Both the position numbers and the translations under genes were made by a program. Below the pieces are notes generated by a model, which saw nothing but the letters and a program-made list of their open reading frames with translations, was not told the DNA's origin and did no database searches. Source: an uncultured Chthoniobacterales bacterium (GTDB lineage: Bacteria > Verrucomicrobiota > Verrucomicrobiae > Chthoniobacterales > UBA10450). Taken from it: a DNA stretch of 5,049 bases. The stretch spans positions 1-5,049 of the forward strand of contig CATPCN010000088.1 in the NCBI GenBank assembly GCA_955652855.1, given 5' to 3'. Position 1 is the first letter of the stretch. The number at the start of each line of letters is the position of its first letter. Shown in pieces: positions 1 to 5,049 of the stretch.

Positions 1-151
1 GAAATATAACAAACGCGATTTCGAAACGCAATCAGTAATGCCTTGTGACATTTCCGATTATGCAAGCTGCGCGCTAGCGTTCGGGAGCTAACACCAGAAC
101 GCACGCTCCTTCCAGCCACGGATCTGAACGCCTATCCGCGAGCACCATTGT

Positions 152-1213
152 TCACAATCGAGACGGCCCAATCCGCCGGAATTGATATTCGGAATAGCAA
201 AAGAACAAAAGCCAAAGCGAAACAACAGTGGCCGCGAGAACAACGTGGAGGCATGGACTCCTTATCTTAACGTAAACCAACATCATGCCCAACACACTTA
301 TCTCCAGCGCGATTTCCCATCCTGAGACGAAGTTGTGGGTTTTTCCTGAGCGCACCAAGCGTTGATAAAAATGCTCTCGGTGTGATTCACGCCATCGCTC
401 GTTTTTCGCGATACGACGCACAAGCGTAATACCTGTGTCGAGGACGAAGTTCGCGTGCAGTAGGAGCAGCGGCGCGAGCAGCCACATACCGTAAACTCCC
501 GCGAGCCAGAGCGCCAACGTCGCCAAAATAAAACCCAACGGCGCGCTGCCAACGTCGCCCATAAACATGCGGGCGTGCGGAACGTTGTGTGGCAAGAACC
601 CAGCCGCTGAGCCGGAAAGCGCAAACGCAAAGATCACTGCCGGATCTTCCCAACGCTGACTTACGATGCCCGCAATGATGCCCGATCCCGCGGCAGTGAC
701 CATTGCCTGGCTCGCCGCAATGCCATTGATCCCGTCCATGAAGTTGAAGGCATTGGTATACCCTGTGATCCAGAGGAACAGTAAGACTCCTCCCGCTCCC
801 AACAATATCGTTGGATGATAGATTCCCTCAGTGCTGATATTGAGTCGTCGCTCCAGTGCACACAATGCAACCACTGCCGTCAAACCATGAAAACCGAAAC
901 GGACGCTTACTGGGAGAGGTCGCATATCGTCAATGAATGACACGACCGCGAGAATCACCGCCGAGGCGAGAAATATCCAAATAAGTCCGTTGTCACGAGT
1001 GTGTTGTGAGGAAACAACGACAACGATGAACGAAAGAAGAATAGCTATGCCTCCTCCCCGAACAGTAATTTGACTATGGCTGGATCGATCGTTAGGTCGA
1101 TCGATGATATTGGATCGCAGGAGAAGAATACGTACTGGGAATGCGATCGCGAAACAAAGTAGCGCAGCTAACGCAAACACTTGAACGGGGCTGCTCAGGC
1201 TAAGAAAACGCAA
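152..1213 (-). CDS. wbpL: Polyprenyl-phosphate HexNAc-1-phosphate transferase, WbpL/WecA type (MraY-like family)
   Basis: This integral membrane enzyme of 353 residues should transfer a HexNAc-1-phosphate from a UDP-sugar to undecaprenyl phosphate, the first step of O-antigen or capsule repeat synthesis. About 10-11 hydrophobic segments are visible. Family motifs in order are DRPNDRSSH (38-46), RGGGIAI (52-58), FIDD (93-96), NAFNFMDGINGIA (154-166), FMGDVGS (217-223) and SHREHFYQRLVR (277-288). The last loop resembles the WbpL branch, which uses UDP-FucNAc or UDP-QuiNAc, more than MraY. The TTG start is supported by AGGAGG upstream and an in-frame stop just before it. It lies about 480 bases after the SDR gene, across gene debris, so it may depend on readthrough transcription or have its own promoter; I could not identify one. 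The symbol is by similarity only. Confidence 0.9.
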   Translation of the reverse strand: MRFLSLSSPVQVFALAALLCFAIAFPVRILLLRSNIIDRPNDRSSHSQITVRGGGIAILLSFIVVVVSSQHTRDNGLIWIFLASAVILAVVSFIDDMRPLPVSVRFGFHGLTAVVALCALERRLNISTEGIYHPTILLGAGGVLLFLWITGYTNAFNFMDGINGIAASQAMVTAAGSGIIAGIVSQRWEDPAVIFAFALSGSAAGFLPHNVPHARMFMGDVGSAPLGFILATLALWLAGVYGMWLLAPLLLLHANFVLDTGITLVRRIAKNERWRESHREHFYQRLVRSGKTHNFVSGWEIALEISVLGMMLVYVKIRSPCLHVVLAATVVSLWLLFFCYSEYQFRRIGPSRL

Positions 1214-1222
1214 AGGCTAAAT

Positions 1223-1228
1223 CCTCCT
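1223..1228 (-). promoter_or_regulatory. Shine-Dalgarno site that fixes the TTG start of the wbpL-like gene
   Basis: The coding strand reads AGGAGG, 9 bases before the TTG at 1213. It is the strongest ribosome binding site in the window. An in-frame TAG two codons upstream of that TTG rules out a longer protein, and the first internal ATG codon lies well inside the conserved part. Confidence 0.75.
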
Positions 1229-1288
1229 AGTCAAGCCGGGACATGTTCCTCGATGATGCAAACTCACCAGCATTGAGTTCCGAAAACA

Positions 1289-1534
1289 TCATAACGAGTG
1301 AGTCTGTTGCAATGTTCGCGCCAGACCTTCGCCGATTGTGAACGGCCGCTGCTTCCGCGTAGCAGGGATGAACCGACCGCGAGCAAGCTGGTGAGCCGCT
1401 CGACCGAGTAACTGTCGAAGGAAATTGGTTTCCTTAGTTTTTCGCCCGGTAGTAAGCCAACCGTTGCGCATCGTATCGACAACCTCGTCGCTCTTCTCTT
1501 GCCCGATACGTTCGGCTTTTTGAGAGAAGGCGGG
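1289..1534 (-). pseudogene. Decayed N-terminus of a DegT/DnrJ/EryC1/StrS-type aminotransferase
   Basis: The frame continues from the HicB-like fragment and ends at a TAA at 1291-1289. It contains KSDEVVDTMRNGWLTTGRKTKE at 1495-1430, cut here by one mismatch from the standard opening of PLP-dependent sugar aminotransferases ([24 protein letters not shown]). The flanking matches fall in other frames. KKPNVSG, like the family's FSKPNVSG, is one frame away near 1510-1530. LLAVGSS, like the LAV.SGTAAL cofactor loop, is in that frame near 1369-1389. Several frameshifts are therefore likely. No cofactor lysine or any of the remaining 300 or so residues is present. It probably once aminated a UDP-4-keto-sugar in this pathway and is now inactive. 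Confidence 0.5.
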
Positions 1535-1648
1535 GTAGCCTTCGTCCATTTCATCTTCTCGCACTTCAAAAATAATCTCTTTCATTGATTTCAAAATCTT
1601 CAGCTGTTCGCACTCACCGTCCTCAATGTACCATTCATCATCAACCAC
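1535..1648 (-). pseudogene. Short HicB-like N-terminal fragment (remnant)
   Basis: The frame opens with a GTG at 1648 that has no convincing ribosome binding site. It runs through an unrecognised stretch (DDEWYIEDGECEQLKILKS) to an internal ATG at 1585. From there MKEIIFEVREDE followed by EGY resembles the start of small HicB-like antitoxin-type proteins, often misnamed 2-oxoisovalerate dehydrogenase subunits, which begin MKEIIFEV.EDE.DGGY. The resemblance ends after about 17 residues, where the frame passes into aminotransferase-like sequence. I read this as a broken gene start, possibly joined to its neighbour by deletion. The match is short and recalled from memory, so it could be chance. 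Confidence 0.35.
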
Positions 1649-1683
1649 TCCACGATCATTTAAGTTTTGTATCCTCTACCTTC

Positions 1684-1701
1684 CATTCATTCCATTCATT
1701 C
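1684..1701. repeat. Two perfect 9-bp tandem copies (CATTCATTC) over the stop codon of the SDR gene
   Basis: The plus strand reads CATTCATTC twice without a gap. On the coding strand this gives GAATGAATG twice. It contains the SDR stop codon (1698-1696) and then repeats ATG, GAA, TGA in the same frame. It looks like a small slippage repeat. It may mark the edge of the debris region that follows. Confidence 0.7.
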
Positions 1702-2751
1702 CCTCGGCTCTCGCTTCGATTCTACGGTTCCCGCTTCTCGACTCGCATCCTTCGTATAGGTGCGGTACCACTTCACCATTTCTGCCAAGCCTTCCTGAGT
1801 TGATTCTAGATGGCGAAAACCAGTAGACAGAAGTTTGGCACAGGAAAAATGCGTGTTCTCCAGCAAAGCGGCAAGCCGATTACTTGTGAGAGGAAACCCT
1901 CTGCGAGTTACCTTCGCAAAAACATCTCCGAGAAGAGCCGCACACTTCGCTATTGGCATCGGCGAAGATCGACCCTGCCAGTTAATCTGCAGTTCCTTGG
2001 CTATCATACCAGCGAGTTCACGTACCGAGTAACTTTGCGCGTCGGTGATGTTGTAAATCTCGACGCCTGGTGTCATCCGAGGCAGAAGATACACAACGGC
2101 CGCGAAGAGATTCTTCACGGAAACCAGTGATTTGATGTTGCCATTAGAGCCAACGAGGAAGAATCGCCCCTTCGCCAGAGCATCGACCATGGAAAACAAA
2201 TTCGCTATGTTTCCGGGACCATACACTACTGCTGACCGCAAGATCAAAACACACCGATCCGCCTGTTCTCGCGCCCATTGCGAAACCAGCTGTTCCGCCT
2301 CCCATTTAGATCTTCCGTAAGGAGTCTCCCCTGAACCAGTGGCCCTCTCATCGATGGCTGTTTGCGTATCCTGAGATTCGCCGTCTCGCTCAACCGCTTT
2401 TATTGTGCTGAAATAAACAAATCTCCTAATGGCATGTGCTGAACACCACTCGAGCCACTGTTGGGTTCCTGCTACATTGACTTGTCGAAACGCGGCGAGA
2501 TCAGCACCGGTCGGGTTCTGCACATGTTGCTTGACCTCGAGGTGGATGACCACCTCCACTCCAGCCAATAATTCGTCTTCCGATTGTGACGCACCTTTTA
2601 ACAACAATTCCCGGTCCACCCAAGACCAGTTCGGCGGCAGCTCTGTTATCGTGCGTCTCGAGACCGCTAGTCCGATGTGGCCGGCATTAGCCAGCCCGGT
2701 AAGTAGGTAACCGCCAACAAAGCCCGATGAGCCCGTAACCAGCACCTTCAT
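1696..2751 (-). CDS. Extended SDR NAD(P)-dependent sugar-nucleotide epimerase/reductase (WbpV/WbjF-like)
   Basis: This 351-residue enzyme should convert a UDP-4-keto-6-deoxy-HexNAc, or epimerise a UDP-sugar, in the cytoplasm. The Rossmann motif GSSGFVG is at residues 7-13. DLAAFRQVNVAGT (84-96) and RRFVYFSTIKAV (109-120, with the catalytic Ser/Thr at 115-116) follow. The YxxxK pair is Y145 and K149 in PYGRSKWEAEQL, and VVYGPGN is at 175-181. These features match the WbpV/WbjF clade, whose members work with a WbpM-type dehydratase to make UDP-QuiNAc or UDP-FucNAc. The substrate here is inferred. The segment normally read as HLAA is HLEV (70-73), which is odd. The hydrophilic tail (TYTKDASREAG onward) is a little longer than usual. 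The ATG abuts the upstream TGA in the same frame with no clear ribosome binding site, so coupled initiation is likely. Confidence 0.9.
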   Translation of the reverse strand: MKVLVTGSSGFVGGYLLTGLANAGHIGLAVSRRTITELPPNWSWVDRELLLKGASQSEDELLAGVEVVIHLEVKQHVQNPTGADLAAFRQVNVAGTQQWLEWCSAHAIRRFVYFSTIKAVERDGESQDTQTAIDERATGSGETPYGRSKWEAEQLVSQWAREQADRCVLILRSAVVYGPGNIANLFSMVDALAKGRFFLVGSNGNIKSLVSVKNLFAAVVYLLPRMTPGVEIYNITDAQSYSVRELAGMIAKELQINWQGRSSPMPIAKCAALLGDVFAKVTRRGFPLTSNRLAALLENTHFSCAKLLSTGFRHLESTQEGLAEMVKWYRTYTKDASREAGTVESKREPRE

Positions 2752-3336
2752 TCAAGGATTATGCTTGCTTTCGACTGTCATGCGACCCCGAATCCCGTTA
2801 ATCTCGCCCTCCAGCATCCGCTTGATGAGTACTTCGTATCGGCTGATCACCTTCTCTTTCGAAAAATTGGCCAACAAGTATTCCTGGCCGCTTTTACCCA
2901 TCGCAGTGAGATCCTCGTCCGACATTGTTGAAAGGCTTTGGATTGCAGACGCGAGCTCGGATGGATGTTCGGGCGGTACAGTGATGCCGCTTCTCGCCTC
3001 CCGAATCAAGTCAGCCGCCGCGCCAGTCATAGCCATTACAATTGGCCGGCCCGATGCAAGGTAAGCCATCGTCTTAGTCGGTATGATGTAGTTTGAGAGT
3101 TCGGAGTGCTTCAGGTGAACCAACAAAAGGTCGGATGCGAACATATAGGCGGGCATGCGGTCCATCGGCTGGCGATCGACAAACCAGACAGTCTCAGCGA
3201 GGCCTAGTGACGTGGCGAGTGATGCCACTCTCTCTTTGTCAGAGCCGTCACCGATGAAAACGAACAGGATTTTCGGAACGGAACGCAGTATTTCAGCTGC
3301 GCGAATCACAGTATCCAATCCCTGGACGAGTCCCAT
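2752..3336 (-). CDS. C-terminal (nucleotide-sugar-binding) half of the interrupted GT4 glycosyltransferase
   Basis: The coordinates run from the first ATG after the internal TGA and give 194 residues. The domain really begins upstream: codons 3405-3337 encode its first strand (GRFVVLFAGN), which this start would omit. I see no ATG, GTG or TTG in those codons and no good ribosome binding site before 3336, so independent translation of a sound domain is doubtful. Family features are MGLVQGLDTVIRAAEIL at the start, ILFVFIGDGSDKERV, and IIPTKTMAYLASGRPIV, the counterpart of the GT4 donor-binding loop. A typical closing helix (FSKEKVISRYEVLIKRML) follows. The TGA stop at 2754-2752 directly abuts the ATG of the SDR gene. 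Confidence 0.65.
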   Translation of the reverse strand: MGLVQGLDTVIRAAEILRSVPKILFVFIGDGSDKERVASLATSLGLAETVWFVDRQPMDRMPAYMFASDLLLVHLKHSELSNYIIPTKTMAYLASGRPIVMAMTGAAADLIREARSGITVPPEHPSELASAIQSLSTMSDEDLTAMGKSGQEYLLANFSKEKVISRYEVLIKRMLEGEINGIRGRMTVESKHNP

Positions 3337-3405
3337 GTTTCCGGCGAACAGGACGACGAATCGGCCATCCCATCCAAGTTGCTGCCGCGTCCGCGAGCGG
3401 GTCTG

Positions 3406-4029
3406 TCAATCACTGGAAACAAAGAGCTTTTCATCAATCCAATGAGGCATCGCTGAAATCTTTCGTGGATCAATTGACTTCGAAATGAGGTTGTTTCTTG
3501 CCCCTTCCGTCACCACGAAAATATGATTGGCGCGCCGGTATACAAAGCTCTCCAGCCAAGCCATGCAGTTGACCAGTCGGCCCGGTTGAAGCATCCCAGA
3601 CAAGATCGCGGACTCAGGCCATATGTCCTGGACATCGTACACGAAAGGAATTCCGCGTAGTCGTGCGATCATCCAGGCCGTCACGCCGATAGTTAGGGGC
3701 GGATGCCAAACATAGATCGCGTCGAGTTTGGGCGCGAAAAAGCTTCCTAGCAACGCCGAGATCATGAATGAACAATAGTTTAGAATTCTGCCGAGCGCTT
3801 GTTTGCCGTGATAAGGGTATTCGTAGGTTCGTATCACGGGGACTCCGTCGAGCACTTCGCGTTTCATCGGTCTTAGCCGATACCCCTTGTATAGCTTGCC
3901 GTCGGGATAATTCGGAAAGCCAGTGATCACAGTGACGTCGTGACCTCGACTCCTCAAAGCCTGTGCTAGTTCGACAGGCTTTGGAATTGGCTCAGGCTTG
4001 TAATATTGTGACAGAACAAGAATGCGCAT
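3406..4029 (-). CDS. N-terminal (acceptor-side) half of the interrupted GT4 glycosyltransferase
   Basis: This is the 207-residue product if translation stops at the internal TGA. It begins with MRILVLSQYYKPEP, the first strand and loop of WbuB-type enzymes. Then come VTVITGFPNYPDGKLYKGY (residues 33-50), a PYHG segment near 72-75, YDVQDIWPES (131-140) and FVVTEGARNNL (171-181). These belong to the acceptor-binding N-terminal domain. It ends at the interdomain linker after HWIDEKLFVSSD. The ATG at 4029 follows the 2-epimerase stop by 4 bases, with a weak GGTAGG at 4038-4033, which suggests translational coupling. Alone it lacks the whole nucleotide-sugar domain and should not be an active transferase unless the C-terminal half is also made. 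Confidence 0.75.
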   Translation of the reverse strand: MRILVLSQYYKPEPIPKPVELAQALRSRGHDVTVITGFPNYPDGKLYKGYRLRPMKREVLDGVPVIRTYEYPYHGKQALGRILNYCSFMISALLGSFFAPKLDAIYVWHPPLTIGVTAWMIARLRGIPFVYDVQDIWPESAILSGMLQPGRLVNCMAWLESFVYRRANHIFVVTEGARNNLISKSIDPRKISAMPHWIDEKLFVSSD

Positions 4030-4033
4030 GAAC

Positions 4034-5049
4034 CTACCGGTAGCTGAGCAAAATCTTCGCCACCGTGGAGGATACGTTTTGCTTTTGATAGCCGTCCGGT
4101 GGCTCCCACCGATGCTTGCTGCTCAAGGCAAGTCTCATCCCAGCGACCAGCATATCCGTATTTGCGCCAGCTAAAATATTGCTGCCACATTCGGTCGTCT
4201 CCGGTCGCTCGGTGACGTCACGAATCGTGACATTTGGCAGTCCGAAGATGCACGCTTCTTCTTGAACGGTTCCGCTGTCAGTCACAACACCTAAAGCGTT
4301 TTTCTCCAGAGAAATAAAATCGAAAAGCCCAAACGGTTTCTCGAGACGGAGCCTCGATGTTTCGATTTCCAACTTGGCGCGCGCTATTTTGTCGGCAGTG
4401 CGGGGATGCAAGCTAAGAATAACAGGCTTATCGAAAGCTTTGGCTAGCTTCGTGAGCCCGCATATAAGTTCACGAAGCCGGCCGGGCGGGTCGACATTTT
4501 CGGACCGATGCATGGTTGCCACGAAGTATTCGCCTTTCTTCAGATTTAAACGATCGAGAACGTTGCTCGCTTCTATTTGAGGTAAAAAAAAGTCGAGAAC
4601 CTCTGAGATTGGATTGCCTACGACAAAGATGCGTTCGCGACGAATCCCCTCTGCTACAAGGTTACTGGCGCTCCGTTCGGTGTAAGGCATAAGCACATCG
4701 CTGCTGTGGTCGATGATGCGCCGGTTTACCTCCTCGGGCACGCGATTGTCGTAGCATCGGTTTCCCGCCTCTAAATGATAGACAGGAATTCCGTGACGTG
4801 CTGCGGCGATGGCGGATAAGCCGGAGTTGGTATCTCCCAGAATAAGCAAGCGGTCCGGCTTAATTTCTGTTAACAGCCGGTCGGCAGCCGCCAGAATCTG
4901 TCCGGCTTGCTCACCGAAGGAATTTGCCATGACTCCCATGTGACGATCCACGGGCCGGACATTCAGCTCGTCGAGAAAGAGCTGGCTCAAGTTAGGATCA
5001 TAGTTCTGGCCGGTGTGGACCAGGACGTGTTCGGCGTGTTCGTCGAGCA
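4034..5049 (-). CDS. UDP-HexNAc 2-epimerase, non-hydrolysing (WecB/FnlC/WbjD family), 5' end cut by window
   Basis: This cytoplasmic enzyme inverts C2 of a UDP-N-acetylhexosamine to supply precursor for polysaccharide synthesis. The frame is open to the window edge, and 337 residues are visible of the roughly 375 usual for the family, so about 40 N-terminal residues are missing. The TTG at 4990 is internal: the 19 residues before it include the family motif VHTGQNYD. Further motifs are GDTNS, HLEAGNRCYDNRVPEEVNRR, MHRSENVD, SLHPRT and TDSGTVQEEA. These supply the Asp, two Glu and His expected in the active site. The GNRC and SLHPRT segments resemble FnlC/WbjD/Cap5G enzymes, which make UDP-L-FucNAc, more than classical WecB, which has EAGLRTG. 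The exact substrate is therefore uncertain. The stop is TAG, and the glycosyltransferase starts 4 bases later, so the two are probably co-transcribed. Confidence 0.93.
   Translation of the reverse strand, partial: LDEHAEHVLVHTGQNYDPNLSQLFLDELNVRPVDRHMGVMANSFGEQAGQILAAADRLLTEIKPDRLLILGDTNSGLSAIAAARHGIPVYHLEAGNRCYDNRVPEEVNRRIIDHSSDVLMPYTERSASNLVAEGIRRERIFVVGNPISEVLDFFLPQIEASNVLDRLNLKKGEYFVATMHRSENVDPPGRLRELICGLTKLAKAFDKPVILSLHPRTADKIARAKLEIETSRLRLEKPFGLFDFISLEKNALGVVTDSGTVQEEACIFGLPNVTIRDVTERPETTECGSNILAGANTDMLVAGMRLALSSKHRWEPPDGYQKQNVSSTVAKILLSYR

Larger units (their letters stand above)
2752..4029 (-). pseudogene. GT4 glycosyltransferase (WbuB/WbjE-like) interrupted by one in-frame TGA
   Basis: Read as one frame, this is a GT-B fold glycosyltransferase of about 424 amino acids plus one internal stop, near the 400-410 usual for WbuB-like enzymes. 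The TGA at 3408-3406 is codon 208. No base is gained or lost: the 23 codons after it are in frame and encode the first strand of the C-terminal domain (GRFVVLFAGNMG). The stop falls in the linker between the two domains. CGA (Arg) to TGA is a one-step change that would restore the protein, so a nonsense mutation or a base-call error is likeliest. TGA followed by C is a leaky context, so some readthrough is possible. The family usually adds the second sugar of a lipid-linked repeat unit on the cytoplasmic face of the membrane. The gene lies between the 2-epimerase (4-base gap) and the SDR gene (no gap). Confidence 0.8.

Noticed and set aside
15..29. Small imperfect hairpin (GCGATTTCGAAACGC) followed on the coding strand by T-rich sequence, as a terminator after the wbpL-like gene
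   Set aside because: The stem has only three GC pairs, a mismatch and two AT pairs, and the T tract is interrupted, so it is too weak to call.
76..147. Small minus-strand frame starting with ATG just after the wbpL-like stop
   Set aside because: It is only 23 codons, has no ribosome binding site and no recognisable similarity; it looks like chance.
298..870. Minus-strand frames overlapping the wbpL-like gene in other phases
   Set aside because: The overlapping gene carries all the conserved membrane-enzyme motifs; these alternate frames have none.
1585..1608. TTGAAA-like element with a downstream TATTTT as a promoter for the wbpL-like gene
   Set aside because: The spacing is about 14 bases, shorter than the usual 16-18, and the site lies within gene debris more than 350 bases from the start.
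1262..1617. ACTCACC at both ends of the debris region as target-site duplication of a mobile element
   Set aside because: Seven bases repeated once is expected by chance at this length, and there are no terminal inverted repeats or transposase traces.
1585..2710. Several plus-strand open frames of 62-106 codons opposite the SDR gene
   Set aside because: They lie antisense to a clearly conserved gene, have Ser-, Arg- and Cys-rich compositions typical of shadow frames, and no family features.

Overview
The window is a piece of a bacterial surface-polysaccharide (O-antigen or capsule) gene cluster. Every supported gene lies on the minus strand, so transcription runs from high to low coordinates. 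Base composition is moderate and codon use looks uniform. The gene types suit a Gram-negative or related environmental bacterium, but nothing in the sequence fixes the genus. TGA and TAG both end recognisable genes, which is consistent with the standard bacterial code.

Layout in transcription order. (1) 5049-4034: a non-hydrolysing UDP-HexNAc 2-epimerase whose N-terminus lies outside the window. It carries signatures of the FnlC/WbjD subtype. (2) 4029-2752: a GT4 glycosyltransferase of the WbuB/WbjE type, split by one in-frame TGA between its two Rossmann-like domains. (3) 2751-1696: an extended SDR sugar-nucleotide epimerase/reductase like WbpV/WbjF, starting on the base after the transferase stop codon. 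(4) 1695-1214: a gap of about 480 bases holding gene debris, namely a short HicB-like start fused in frame to a decayed DegT/DnrJ/EryC1/StrS aminotransferase N-terminus. (5) 1213-152: a WbpL/WecA-type polyprenyl-phosphate sugar-1-phosphate transferase with a TTG start and a strong ribosome binding site. Bases 151-1 hold no convincing gene or terminator.

The order 2-epimerase, GT4, SDR, WbpL-like transferase resembles wbjD-wbjE-wbjF-wbpL as I recall it from the Pseudomonas aeruginosa O11 O-antigen locus. By analogy, the SDR would finish a UDP-6-deoxy-HexNAc such as UDP-QuiNAc or UDP-FucNAc. The WbpL-like enzyme would load that sugar phosphate onto undecaprenyl phosphate. The 2-epimerase would supply a second HexNAc sugar, possibly L-FucNAc, and the GT4 enzyme would add it as the second residue. 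These substrates are inferred from family and order, not read from the sequence.

The points most worth a second look are the in-frame TGA in the glycosyltransferase and the chimeric aminotransferase scar between the SDR and the wbpL-like gene. I saw no sign of an unknown defence, mobile or RNA system here.
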